The notes beneath the pieces are model-generated. The model worked only from the letters and a program-made list of their open reading frames with translations, did not search any database and was not told the DNA's origin. Source: Archilochus colubris (lineage: Eukaryota; Chordata; Aves; Apodiformes; Trochilidae). Taken from it: a DNA stretch of 64,000 nucleotides. The position numbers and the translations under genes were made by a program. The stretch spans positions 186,001 to 250,000 of the forward strand of contig CM041108.1 of NCBI GenBank assembly GCA_023079485.1. Reading direction: 5' to 3'. Shown here piece by piece: positions 1 to 15,345 of this stretch (position 1 is the stretch's first letter; each line of letters starts with the position of its first letter).

Positions 1-898
1 CAACCAGTTGCAACTCAGCTTCCACTAGTGTCTTATATATATATTTATTTTATTTTACTTTATTTTATTTTCCCTTTTATTTATTTTTTTATAACCCCTC
101 TACACACTCCTGGCAGATTTTCCTCCTACCCAGAAGATGACATCCCCAGTCACCTTTTTCGGGGGTTTTGGGTTTTTTTGTGTTGGTTTTTTTTTTTTTT
201 TTTTTCAAGAAATCAGATGGTGAAAACCAAAAGGTCTGTTCCATCTCACTTTCCAAGCTGGGGGGGCTGATTTTCAGCAGCAAACTGGGGTGTTTTATGA
301 ATCCCTGCTGCTCAGCCACCTATCTTAGAGCCCTCCAGGCTTTCCAGGCCTGAGGAATGGATTTGCCTAAGCTGTTATTACATGCTCCATAATTTATCAG
401 ACTTAAAATTTCAGGATATCCACTTGGTGGGGATTAGTATTTATTGATTTATTTGCTCGCTCAGCCCTTAAGCATGGAGGAAAACTATAAAAAGATAAAA
501 AAAAACTTCAGTTCAAAGCTTCACTAATAAAAATCTGTCTTGTGCACGACCAAGCTGTGCTGCTGCAAATTTGACATCATCTCACACACAAAACTCTTTC
601 TTTCTTTTCCTCCTGGGGATGATGCCTTGGCCTGGAGGTGCAGGACCCGAAGGTTTGGCTTCAATCACGGCAGCCGGGCCAAGGATGCTGACACCCATCA
701 CCATGGAAACACACGTGGGAACAGCACGGGAACACCCAGGATGAAGCACTCTCATCCCAGTGAATTTCTGCCCTTCCTTTCGGAGGCTAAAAAAAAATCA
801 CTGCAGAAATGTTCTCCTTCCAGAGATGGCGACACCGGGGGGGGGTTTGGTGCTGCCCAGCTCTTCGCTCTTCCAAAATATAAATATTTCATTCCATT
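1..898. other. 3' flank of TMEM45B
   Basis: No coding exon is seen. The stretch holds AT-rich and T-rich low-complexity sequence (about 38-100, and a run of T at 186-205) and the distal candidate poly(A) signals near 440-453. It is either extended 3' UTR or the spacer to the next gene. In mammals the next gene on this side is NFRKB, but none of it is recognised here. Confidence 0.5.
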
Positions 899-904
899 TT
901 TATT
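899..904 (-). terminator. Candidate poly(A) signal AATAAA for TMEM45B
   Basis: The hexamer AATAAA is on the minus strand 56 nt past the stop codon. Two more copies, at 453-448 and 445-440, lie about 510 nt past the stop and could be the main site with a longer 3' UTR. The sequence alone does not decide between them. Confidence 0.4.
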
Positions 905-959
905 GTTTTATATATATATATATTTTTTTTTTTTCTTCTGGAAGACATCATAATGTATC

Positions 960-4132
<3,173 letters not shown>

Positions 4133-5617
4133 CTATAAAGCAAAGAAAAAAAATGTCATTTCCAACTTAGACCAGTTATTGGAATGTCATGCTGGGCAAA
4201 AAAATGGGATTTGCCTCTCAGGAAGGACAGGAAAAGGCTTGGCCAGGTGCATTGGAATAGGAAGCAGGACTGGGAACCCTTCCATGTGTGAGAGGTGGGA
4301 ACAATGGGGTCCTTTCAGAGCTCCTTGCCCCAGGAAATGCCCAGGAAAACTGGAGCCCAGACAAGTTTAGCAGAGACCTCATACAAGCTGCAACCTATGC
4401 CACATCTCAGCCCAAAGCTACCATCTCTGGGATCCCTCCTGCTTTTCCTGCCCTTCCACAGGTGGAAGCCAGAGCATCACTGCAGCCCAGGCAGGAGGGA
4501 TCATTCACAAGGAAAAAACAAAGGGTAAAAAAATCAGTGGGTTTCAGGAGCTCCTTGCACATCAGAAGTGATGTGCTCTGTCCAAAAAATATTTAATTTT
4601 TGGAACTTTTTTTAACCCCTACAGGGAAGAAAAAAACCCAACCCTGCACCTCACATCTATTTCATAAAGCCAAAGTCTTTCATTAAAAAATGGAGCTGTC
4701 AAAATACCCCGAAAAGCTGCTGGAAACAAATCATTTTGGTTCTGGGCAGAGAAACCAAGTCACTCCCTGCATCACAGCCTCATCTCACCCTTTCTTCTCC
4801 CTCGGGAGCATTACTAAGCCAGGATCTGCAGAGCCCAGAGATCCCATCTCAGATTCTCCTGCCCCTCAGTGGCCACTCTCCCTCTGGTGCTCAATAGGGC
4901 TCCAAAACCCCCCAAAAAAACAGGACTGGGAAATAACACAAAGGGTGACCACTGAAAACTTTGGCTGGCCCTAACCCTCCCATGGAACCCTACCCACAGC
5001 ACCACCAACAATAGGGCTATGGCTTTGTTTTTTACCAAAAACCTCCCCTGGTGCCCCAATGCATGTGTGCAGGGTTAGGAGGGACCCTAGAACCCTTTTC
5101 CCAGGAGAATTACAGGAACTGCAAGCCAGGAATTTCCTTTTTGCCATTTGCTGCTTTCCTGAATTGGGTGGACAAATGATGATCCCTTTGATGTGGGCTC
5201 CTGCAGATGTTGAGGGGTGTTCTTGTGTCAGGGTGGTCAATTGGGAGGTTGTGGTTTTGGTGTTGTTTTTTTTTATTTCATAGAAAAGGCTGTGCCCACA
5301 ATTTCCTCCTTCATTTAGCTTCTCTCCCACCTAATTCCAGGTAGAATCCATCTCTCAGGGCATGGATTCCACCATCCCCATAGCAAAGGGCTGTGTGGAC
5401 CTGACCCCCCACCTCATCCCACGACCTTGTTATCCTTAAACCACTTTTGCCAGGTGTTTTTTGGGGTTATGCAGATATTAAAAAATAGAAATTAAAATGA
5501 AAAATGCTCTTCTTATTCTGCTGGGGTTTTTTGCATAAAGGATAATTTGGGCATGAGGTTGAGCACCAGCCATGGAGAGGGGAAGAGGGGGAGGAGAGGA
5601 GTTGCTTTGCCTTCCTG

Positions 5618-5860
5618 AAACTATCAGATCCTTGTGGTTGGAAAAGACCTTCAAGATCATCAGCTCCTACACCACCTTAACCACTGAATCATCTCACAGC
5701 TACCCATTTTTAATGCCCCCAGGGATGATGACTCCACCACCTCCTTGGGCAACCTGTTCCAATGCTTCACCACTCTTTCAGTGAAGAAATTTTTCCTAAT
5801 CTCTAACCTGACCCTCCCCTGGTGCAGCTCCATCCCATTACCTCTTGTCTTATCACTGGT
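5618..5860 (-). mobile_element. CR1 LINE 3' fragment
   Basis: The reverse-complement CR1 3' region is recognisable from ggttggaaaagaccttcaag, ctccttgggcaacctgttcc, aagaaatttttcctaatctc and cattacctcttgtcttatca. It is diverged and truncated. Confidence 0.88.
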
Positions 5861-6600
5861 GAAATATCTGATTTATTTCAGGTCACTTTGTCCCCAGGGA
5901 CACTTTGTTTCACCCCATTGAGCCCCTGGAGCTTGGCTGTGTGCAGATACCATCTCCTTGAGGCAGCAGGAAAAAAAATCAGTGGGGGGAGACAACAACT
6001 TGATCTAAACTGATTTAACTAACCTGAGGCCTCCAGCGAAGCAAACATCCTCCTGCTAACATCACCCCATGAAGGAGCAGATTGGGCTGGCATCCTTGCA
6101 GTCACCAAAAAAAAACCAAACCCAAAAATCTCCAAGAGCTGGCACAGAGAGGTCCCTGCACACTGATTTAGGAAAGGATGGAAAAAGTGCCCAGGGAAAT
6201 GTTAATTTCTGCTGTCTCAGGCAGCAGCTTTGCAGGCAGCTGTCAGCACTGCAGGGCCAGGGCTTAAAAAGGGAAATTTATTGCTGGTGAGCAAGTTGGG
6301 TGATTAAACACAAAATCAAAGCCAGGAGGTGCTGACCAGCAGGGCTGACACAGCCCAGTGGGTTCATACAATAGGATTTGGGAGAGGGACAACCAGGGAG
6401 CATCCACCTGGAGCCCTGAGATTGGGGAGCAGCAAAACCCAAGCTGGGGAAATGCCTGAAAACTCCCTGGCTTTGGGGAATCCCACCTCATGCATTCCAT
6501 AATTTCAGGATAATGTCTGAAAACAGAACCAAACCTGCTCTCAGATACCACAAGAAGAACCCCTGCAGCCCTCTCATGCCACATTCGTGCTCTAATCACA

Positions 6601-6745
6601 ACATATATATATAAAAATATATAAAACCATGACCCAGCTCCAGCAGTTCCATTTTAAAGGCAGATATTTCACTTGAAAGGCAGATATTTGTATATTTATA
6701 TATAAATATTTATATATATGTATAGATAGATAGATTTATATTTAA
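6601..6745. repeat. AT-rich simple sequence (TA/TATATT, then GATA)
   Basis: Runs of TA and TATATTTA, ending in a short (GATA)n stretch (atagatagatagat). Within it aaaggcagatattt occurs twice about 19 bp apart. Confidence 0.75.
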
Positions 6746-7630
6746 CAGGACCTGAAGGGCTCCCACGGGATGGATGCAATAAAAATGGGATAACCTCAAG
6801 GCTCCACTGACCAAGCAAAGCAAGAAAGCTTCAAAGTCACTGAAATGGGGTTCACACAACCTGGCTGGGAGATGGGGTGAGCTAAGAGGGGGATGGGGAC
6901 TCTTTTGGGGTTGCTGCTGTCCATCCCCTCCCAATGGCAGGAAGCAGGGTGGCTGACCTAGGACCTGGGACCAGATATTGCTCCTGCTTCCCTTCCTCCT
7001 CTGAAAACATGCAAAAAGGCAGAAGAGGGTAAAAAAAACAAACAGAAAAAACCAAATAACAAAATCAATTCGGTTTGCAACCCAGGTTTCTCAGAGTGCA
7101 GCTCCAACCTCACTGGGAATGAAGAAGAGCTGAAGCTTGGGGTTGGTACCCCCACTATTATTTCAGGGCATTCCCTGCAAACCCAGTGTCCTCCTTGTCA
7201 TCCAACCCGTGCCTTCATTAAGGTCCCTACTGCCTTGCAATTAATGCCCTTTGCCCTCTGGTAATTACAGTCCCCTGCACTGGGCTGGCTTAATCATTTA
7301 CTGGTTCCACTACCCTTACCACCTCCCAGAGGAGCCAGGTCCCTCTTGGTTATACCTAAAGCACCCAAACAGAGCATCAGGGAGGATGGTAAAGACCTCA
7401 GCTGGGCTTTTACCCTTCCCCATATAATCCCTGTAATTAATTTTGCACTCCAACCTCTGCACATCAGGCAGCCCCAGACACACCAGAGCTCTTTTTTTTT
7501 TTGCCTACCCTGGGACTTGTTGCCTGGTTCTCACTCACAGCATCTGCAGGTGACAGGGATGGTCCCCAGGGAAGAGCAAAAATGTCTTGCCCTACAAAAA
7601 TTAAAATAAAAAAAAAAAAGAAGAAGAATG

Positions 7631-7723
7631 AAAAAGAAAAAAGAAAAAAGAAAAAAGAAAAAAGAAAAAAGAAAAAAGAAAAAAGAAAAAAGAAAAAAGA
7701 AAAAAGAAAAAAGAAAAAAGAAG
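7631..7723. repeat. Heptamer satellite (GAAAAAA)n
   Basis: About thirteen near-perfect copies of a 7-bp purine unit, following a less regular A/AAG run from 7606. All purines are on the plus strand. The seven-base period leaves all three frames open, which explains the long Lys/Glu-rich open frames here. Confidence 0.93.
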
Positions 7724-9794
7724 AGATTGAGCTGAGGAATGCCCTTGAGGTGCATATCTGGAAATAATGAGGCCATTTCCAACCCTCTCAAGGGGCTCCT
7801 CATGCTGACTCTGACATCCAAGCCAGCCCCACATCCTCCTCCCTCAGCCCCTTTCCTCTGGGGGGAATCTCTGAACACATCAGCACCCTACATCCCCAAC
7901 CAGGGAGGGAGGAGCTACCAAAAATGACACAAAGATAACAGAGCCACCACCTACAAATCCAAGCTCACCTCTTGCCTGCTGCCTCGCTCCATCCCCAGCC
8001 CTGCCTGACTGAAGAAGCTCTTCTAGCCCCAGCAGCACTTCCATTAACTCCTCTGGGGATTTGGGTCCCTGCCACAATAATGCCAGCCTAAAAAACCCTC
8101 ACTCTGAAAAAAAAACACCCACTCTGGACCATTCCATCACATTAACACCCATTTTTTCTCCTCTCTCTGCCTCCATCTGTTCTAGGGAGTGTGAAAAGGT
8201 GACAAGGAGTAATCAAGTTATTTGTTACTCACCCAAGCAAGCCCAGCTGCCTCTCCAGCCAGGAAATCAACTTTTCTCTGCCTCAAAAGGCTCCTCCAGG
8301 GTTTTAGTCTTTGGTTAAAAACTCTCATCACTATTGGAGCCTCTTAGGCTCAATTGCTGGGGAAAAGCTGCAGGAACCTCAGGAGCTCGATGGAGCTGAT
8401 CCCAAAACAGCACACACCCCAAAGGGAAAATTCCATGGGGAAGTTCAAGCTGGGATGAAAGATTCAAGTTTGGGAGGACCCCAGGGCTGCTTAATAAAAT
8501 CAGCAGGACCCTCCCCCCCATGAAAAGAGACAGCAGGGGAGAGGGAGACCAAAAAGCTTTCTCACGCTGCCTCTTTTTGCCTTCTGGTTTCTAGATCTCT
8601 GCTTTGGACTCCCCATCTCTACCCCTGGGCCAAGAAGCAGCTCCCAGTTCCAGCCCAGCAAAACCAGCTGAGAAATCAAACCAGCCTGAGCCAACTTCAT
8701 CCTTTTGCTTTACAACCTGCCTTGGTTTATTTGGGGTTTTAAGGCAACAAGGTCTGACTTTTCCCAATGATCTGGTTTGGGAAGCCTGCTTAGCCAGTTT
8801 AAAAAAAAAAATTTTTTTTTTCAGCCTCTGTGAACTTTAAGAGATAAAAGTGCTTTCTGAGAGAGGTGATGCCATGAAGCCAGCTCCCCACCCAGGACCA
8901 TGCTGGTGGAACAGCCCTGACCCCACCATCCCCTACAACCTCAGGAGCAGTGACACAAAACTGACTTCAAACCAGCATTACCACCATCACAAATCTTGCA
9001 AAAAAGAATCAGGATTTTCCAAAGAAGAGATGATTACTTGGCCTAAAATCACCCCCAAACAGGCTAAGTGCTGCCTTTGATATCCATCAGGGAAAACTGG
9101 CCAAGCTGAGTGACTAAAGAAATAATTTCCAGTGCCACATATCCCAGAAATATCCAATTATTTAACACACACACCTGAGCCTGGTGAGTGCCACAGCCAC
9201 CCCTGTGTTTATTTTAAGGCTGCCCCACACAAATCCATGCCTGGGCAGTCAGCAAAGCCAGATATTATTAATTTTTTAGTGACAAAGTGGTAGGAAGAAA
9301 GGAAAAAAAAAACCCCAGCAGCTAAGGGAGGCACCGACCCTCCAGCAGAGCCCCCTGAGCAATTTTCCTCTGAATCCTTCCTTTTTTGGCCCACAAAAAG
9401 TGACTTTTTTTGGTGATTCTGCAAGAAGAGGAGGGTGGGAAGAGCCTTTGTGGTTTGGTGATTTCAGGCTGGCTGCTGGGCAGAGGTTTTCCTGTGTTCA
9501 GTTTTGTGGGGAGTGGAGCAGGAAGGTGGCAAGGAGGGGTTGGGGGACACTCCCAGAGCTGTCCCACTCTCCCCTCTGTTGGCTTTTCAGGCCCTGGATA
9601 TCATGTTTCTTGTTTTTCCAACTTCCTCCTTGGAAAACATCCCTGTCCCATCGTGTCCCACCCAGCTGGGGACAACTCTGTCCCTCAGCCCAGCCTGGCA
9701 GGGTGCTGGATTTCAGGGTGTCCCCATCCCCCCCCTAAAGGTTAGGAAGTTGTGTGCATGGGGTTTTCCCCTCCCAGCTTCACAGGGGGCACCT

Positions 9795-9881
9795 CCCACC
9801 TTTTGGGGTGACATTCTCACCCTCTGAGGTGACATTCTCACCCTTTGGGGTGACATCCCCACCCTTTGGGGCGACATTTCC
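9795..9881. repeat. 21-bp minisatellite, about four copies
   Basis: The unit is ggtgacattctcaccctttg with variants; the start ggtgacat or ggcgacat recurs every 21 bp. On the minus strand it reads as a repeated heptapeptide of the MSPQRV type, a by-product of the period rather than evidence of a protein. Confidence 0.85.
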
Positions 9882-10624
9882 CCCATGCCCCTAATACAAA
9901 CCCCCCAACCACTGCCCCTCACCTTACCTGTCCAGGTGAGCCTCCTGCCAGACCTGCACCCAGGTGAGCTCCTCCCCTGCCTGCTCCCTGCCCACAGCAC
10001 CTGCCTCGTCCCTGCCAACCCCAGGCACTCCCTCCAACCTTTGCCAAAAGGAAAAGAAAACCCTGGACACATATTTAAAAAAAAAAACAAAACCCAACTC
10101 AAAAGCCAAACCCATCCGTGGGCATGCCAGGTGCTTTTCATTCACAGTTTTCTCCCCCAGAACTCACCTGTGATTCCCTGCCTTGACAAACTGGCTGTCT
10201 CAAGGCTTCCAACCCCCCAGAAAAAAAAAAAATCTTTATTTTCTTACTTTTCATTGCAATAGTTAAATTTCTTTCTATCAGGCTCCCCCGTCACCCACCC
10301 GGGGGGGGAATCAGGCTCCTTGGATGGGAATCACCCACCTTGAATGGGTCTCTCTCACCTTGGATAGGGACAGGGGGGCTACCTGGGGCATCACCCCCCA
10401 ACCCAAGGTCCCTGCACCCCTCAGCACAACCCTGGCCCCAAACCACTCCAAAAGACACTTTAATTTCTTTGCAGCAGTTCCTTTTCCCTGCTCCCCAGGT
10501 CAGGGATGGATGCTCCTCCGGGGCTTCCCTGCTTGTTACCCATATTTCATCTCAGGAGGCAATTTTTCTGACCACTCCTCCTAGGAAATGGAGTTTCTTC
10601 TTAATAATAATCCTTCCCACTTTC

Positions 10625-10720
10625 CTCTCCAGCCCTGCAAGTGCTTTACAGATGTTAAATAATTAACCCCCAGAGTGCCCTTGGGAGAGAGGGGAGCATT
10701 ATTAGGGCTATTTGTAAACA
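10625..10720 (-). mobile_element. Probable ancient MIR/CORE-type SINE remnant
   Basis: The pattern aagtgctttacagatgttaa, then taattaac, a G-rich spacer and gcattattagggctatttgt resembles the 3' half of MIR-like SINEs read on the minus strand. It is highly diverged and the family assignment is tentative. Confidence 0.45.
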
Positions 10721-11719
10721 AAATCACTGACAAAGCCCTGGGTTTAGCTCATTGTTCCGGAGCAGCACAGGTACTTTTATCACCAAGAGCAAATACACCT
10801 GCCACAGGGAATTTGGAGTACAACAAGCCAAATTTTCATGTTTTCAGTATATTCCCAATGGTTCCTGAATGAATCCATAGTGAGAAGTGCTCTCTGGCAA
10901 CCCCCTGTCTGTTGTTGTTCTTGTTATTATTGATATTTCTGATAATCCTGATATTAATATTATTTATATCTTTATTGATATTGTTCTTATTTTGATTTCT
11001 TATAATCCAAGCTATTGCCCTGGACAACAAATCTGTTTAAACAGGTGACTTCTCCTAAAAATAATAATCCATAAATTCACCTTTTCTCACCACTGGGAGA
11101 AGCAGGAGATGCTGGGAGGAAGGGAAGGAGCATCCTGCAGGCATTCTCTTGCTGATTATTTTATCATGCCTGTTTTTTCAGGTGAGGCTCTGCCCATTTT
11201 CCAGCTGCAAAAGCCAAGCTGCAGGCATTTCTTTTCTCCAGTTTCATGGATGCCCTAAGAGCCTGCTGCCTTTTTGATGCACATCCTGCAAGCCCTGAGA
11301 GAAATCAGAATAAATCAGGGTGCTCTGAGCACATGGGTGGCTTTACCCCCCAGCCAAACAAACAAACCCAACACCTGAAATTGAGCTAGAGAAATAGCCT
11401 GGAGGTAAAAAATTAAGTGGTGAGGTGGAGAACCTGGGAACATGAAGAATTATTTAACTGGGGAGATACTGCCTGCAATGAAAAAACCTTCAGTGAAACC
11501 TGACTCAGAAATGGAACCTTGTCCCCACCAAAGCCTTTGCACCCTCAAATATTTGCAGAATGAAACCATGGTGTGGGTGTGGGTGGATCTTACTACAGGG
11601 AAACAAATCACCTCTGTGTGTAGTTGCTGGAGTAAAAACCAGCCCTGAGCTGGGGGTACAACAGGATCCAACCTCAGCAAAACTTGGCATTTCCCATTGC
11701 CCAGCAACACACAATAAAA

Positions 11720-11830
11720 TAAAATATAGAAAAGAGGAAAGTAAAGGGTAAAGTGAAAAGTAAAGTGAAAATTAAAGTGAAACAAAGTGAGGGAAAGCAA
11801 AATAAAGGGAAGTAAAAAAGAAAATGTAAA
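11720..11830. repeat. Degenerate A/G-rich repeat with GTGAAA units
   Basis: Imperfect repeats of a roughly 11-13 base unit of the type aaagtgaaaagt. At least three AAAGTGAAA motifs fall at short intervals, followed by A-rich sequence. Confidence 0.7.
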
Positions 11831-13637
11831 AAGCCAGCTCTAAATTATAACTGCAGGAAAGCAGGAGGGTGCTGCTCTGGGAAGCATCTCCAGGTGCCCT
11901 CTGGGGAGATGTTGTGCTCTTTGGTACTTGCAGGCTCCAAGGATGAGGCATGAGATCCAGGCTGGAGGAAGAGGAGGGATTGCTGAGTAAATTGGTCTAA
12001 ATACTGGAGTAAAAATTGGAGTAAATAGCTCTGAGCTGATTGCACCCTCTCCAGGTGCCACCTCAGCCTCCCTTGCACCCAGAAACACTTCAGAGCATCC
12101 TCCCCACTTGGGATTTTTTTAGCCATTGAGAACAATTTTTTGCCCCCCTCATCTGCCCCCTGGATTTATGGTGATGCTGGAGCACCCCACAATAGGAAGG
12201 GAAAGAAAAACAACACCCCATGGCTGCCTCCCAGCTACCATCAGCTCAACTTAACTCCTCTTCATCAGTAGCTTGAGCTCTCTTAGTGAAAAGAGCCTCG
12301 GGGAGGCAGAAACTGGGAATTAGCAAAAGGAGATGGTGGGGGATTGTTTGGACCCTGGTGGAAAGGTGACCTGACTCATGTGACAACCCTGTTCCCTGGC
12401 AGAGATGTGGAGGAAGGAGCTTGCCAGATGGCAAAAAACGAGAAGATGATTCAAGCTGGCACATCTGCAAAGAGCAAACAGCATCCCTGCACGGTCAGAC
12501 CGCAAAGAAATGGCTTTGGCAAAGAAAGATGAAACAAGGAAAAAGAAAAAAAAAAACCAAAAAACCCACAAAAAAATTCCTCTCCCAGCCTCTCTGTGAA
12601 CTGAGCAGAGCCCCCAGCTGGGTAAAAAAAAGTGAAAATTAAATAAAAGCAAGAAGATCTGAGCCCCGAGGTGATGCCAGCCCTGCAGGCAGAGGAAGGA
12701 CACAGCAAAATAAATTAAGAAGACAAAGAAATTCCCCGAGCTTTGATTTTTGGGTGGTGTAGGGTTGGGTTTTTCCCCCCCCTTCCCGCTGCAGCAGTGA
12801 GTGGAGCAAGGGCACATCGTGGTGGCAAAGGGAGGAATGTCACCTGCCAGCCTGGTGTCACCTACCAAACCAAGGGGCATTTCTCTGGGCATCCAGCTGT
12901 GGTGATCCAGGAGCTGAGGACACGGCTGTGGTTCTGGTGGGGACACGGGATGGGCAGGATCAGCTGCAGTGGGTTGTTTTATCTGCAAAGAGGGGAAATT
13001 AAATCCCCTTGACCCATTCCCACCAAACGTTTTGCTTTTTAAATGCCATTTGGGACGTGCTGGTGGGGATATTGTTATTTCCTTTTTTTCCCTTCCCCAT
13101 ATTTAGCCCCAGTCGTGATTTTTTGCCTCAGCCCAGCATCCCCTGAGCCACTGTTCCTAAATTTCTGCTCATTTTTCAGCACCCAGATCACTCTTAAATG
13201 TTGCCATTCATCCAAACCTAAACCTCTGGCTTGGGGGAGGAAGGGAGAAGTAAAATTAAACCCTGATATTTATTGACCTTTAGCAATAGAAACAGAGCCC
13301 TGCTGGGCTACCAACCAGCAGCTCCCTGGGATGTGCAGCCCTGGAAACCCCTTCCTGGGTAAGAAGAGGTTTTGGGAGGGATGGGGGAAGTGGGTGCTCT
13401 GTTTTTGGGGAGTTTTCAGGATTTGGGGTGTCAGAGGAAGAGATCATGTGGATGGAGATCCTTATAGATGCAGGGACAAGGGATGAGGGGTGTTGCTGCT
13501 GGCGTGGAGAGAGGTGTCTGGGGTGTGCAGGAATGAACCCCAGGAACTGGGGAACACTAGGTGGTGCTGGGAGCTCATGGAAAGGCTCCCAGGCTGCCGA
13601 AAACCAGCTCCAATCTGGTCCCTTCCCCTCCTTTTCC

Positions 13638-13700
13638 ATAGAGTAATTTGGGTTGGAAGGGACCTCTCAAAGTCATCGAGTCCAAAGCTTTGTTCCAACT
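13638..13700 (-). mobile_element. CR1 LINE 3' end fragment
   Basis: The stretch atagagtaatttgggttgga followed by agggacctctcaaagtcatc is the reverse complement of a CR1 3' end. Only the terminal 60 or so bases remain. Confidence 0.8.
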
Positions 13701-13765
13701 CTTTTACCTGTGGGGAAACTGAGGCACGGGACCAAACCTTAACCCAAGGCAGTTTCCATCCCAAC
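13701..13765 (-). mobile_element. Probable MIR-type SINE remnant
   Basis: The run ttttacctgtggggaaactg followed by aggcac matches the conserved MIR region (reverse of gcctcagtttcctcatctgt). It abuts a CR1 tail, so either the CR1 inserted into the older SINE or the join is chance. The fragment is short. Confidence 0.5.
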
Positions 13766-14504
13766 TCACCAGTGCTTTTCCACCTGGGAGGAAGTGTTGC
13801 CTTTGGGGGAACCCTAAAACCAACACCCAGGGGTTCAACCATCCTGAAAAAAAAACAAAAAACCCACACAAGGTGGGTGCTTGGGTGCAACCAACCCCCC
13901 CTACACACCCACCTCCTGGGTGCAACCAACACCCGCCCCCCCCACTACCTCCTGGGTGCTGCAGCCTTGGTCTGCCCAGAGTTTTCCAGCAAACGAGGGG
14001 TTTGTTAATTACTAATCAGGGGTGAAACCCACCCAGGGATGGGTCCTCCCTCCCCCCCCCCGCCAAGCCACCCCAGGGCTCCGGTTTCGCGGCGGGTCCT
14101 TAAGCAGCATCTTAAAATAATTGTGCAGTTGTCAGGGGGGGGACTATTTTCAAACACCCAGCTGAACCCAAAAGGGCCCTGGGGATTGTGGAAGGGCTCA
14201 GCTGTCCCTGCTGAGGCTTCAAAGTCCCAGATGCCTGAGCCATGAGGGTTTGGATTTGGGGCTTTCGAGAGAGATTGGTGGGGATCAGGAGATGGCAGAG
14301 AGGGTAAGGTTAGGAAAGGGGTTGAGATATTGGGTTAGAAATAGAGAAATGGAGAAAATAGATAAATATAATGTAGAAACACGTGACTAGAGAAAATATA
14401 ACAGAGAATAGAAATATAAAAAATAGAGAAAACTTAGTGCAGAGGGAGGTTGTGGTGCCTCTGCCCAGGTGCTGTAAGTTCTGGAGAATAAAAAATCTTC
14501 TGAA

Positions 14505-14882
14505 GAATGATTGAAGGAGCTGGGACTGCTCAGCTTGAGGAAGAGGTTGAGGGGAGACCTCATCGTGCTCTAAAACTCCCTGGAAGGACCTTGCAGAGAG
14601 GTTGGTGCTGGTCTCTTCTCACAGCAATAATCAGAAGAGGGAATGGCTCCAAGTTGCAACAGACTGGACATTAGGAAAAAAATGTTCACAGAAAGAGTGG
14701 TCAGACACTGAAACAGGCTGCACAAGGAGGTGATGGAGCCACCATCCCTGGGTGTGTTTAAGGGTCATTTAAATGTGGGTTAAGGAAATAGGATGTAGGG
14801 GAGAACTTTGTAGAGTAGGGATGATGGTTGGACTCAGTGATCCCAAGGGTCTTTTCCTACCTGAAAGATTCTCTGATTCTGG
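14505..14882 (+). mobile_element. CR1 LINE 3' fragment, diverged
   Basis: In order: gaaggagctgggactgctca, ggggagacctcatcgtgctc, actggacattaggaaaaaaa, tggtcagacactgaaacagg, and a tail with tgatcccaagggtcttttcc and gattctctgattctg. The order and spacing match the CR1 ORF2 end plus 3' UTR, but many substitutions place it among older copies. Confidence 0.9.
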
Positions 14883-15234
14883 GCCAGAAGGTCCCAAGAC
14901 ACAACCCCAAAGGGACCTGGATCTCACTGTAGCTTTTCCCCTTGTCCAGCACCTTTTCTGACAGCCACACACAGCTGGCATCTCCTCACAGCAGGCCCAA
15001 ACTTGGAGTCTGCAGGGGAAGAGAAACACAGCTCATAATCCCATGGGACTACCAAAATTTGAGCACACCTTGGTCATCAAGGAAAGGCTTCCCTGTAACT
15101 CCAGGCCAAAAGACAACACTTTATGTAAGAGCTGGTGATTCAAATGTTATCAGTGAGCCAAAACCCAACCTGTCATCCCCTTTGATTAGCTTGGGGTTTG
15201 ATGGCCAGGAGAAGACAAGGATGCTACCTTCATC

Positions 15235-15345
15235 TTGGCCTCTTTTAAGGACATGGTTTAGTGGTGGCTGGCCCAATGCTGGGTTAAGAGGTGGCCCTGA
15301 TGATCTTTAAGGTCTTTTGCAACTCAAAGGACCTGATAATTTTGG
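15235..15345 (+). mobile_element. CR1 LINE 3' UTR fragment
   Basis: It holds taaggacatggtttagtggt, then ggcccaatgctgggttaaga and tgatgatctttaaggtcttt, characteristic of one CR1 3' UTR class. The octamer tail has decayed. Confidence 0.8.

Larger units (their letters stand above)
4133..9780. other. Intergenic / TMEM45B 5' region, no coding exon seen
   Basis: The TMEM45B noncoding first exon and promoter should be in this direction, but no CpG island marks them here. The content is one minus-strand CR1 fragment (5618-5860), AT-rich simple sequence (6601-6745), a heptamer satellite (7631-7723) and unique sequence. The open frames are short and have no protein-like conservation. Confidence 0.5.
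9882..13637. other. Intergenic, no gene seen
   Basis: Mostly unique sequence with C-rich and A-rich patches, an ancient SINE remnant (10625-10720), an AT-rich stretch (10905-11010) and an A/G-rich degenerate repeat (11720-11830). No splice-bounded conserved frame was recognised. Confidence 0.45.

Noticed and set aside
7501..7878. Long Lys- or Phe-rich open frames on both strands
   Set aside because: Produced entirely by the (GAAAAAA)n repeat, whose 7-base period leaves frames open.
12320..12988. 222-codon open frame on the minus strand
   Set aside because: Driven by a poly-T/poly-A tract (FFFFF run) and Pro/Ser-rich sequence; no family recognised.
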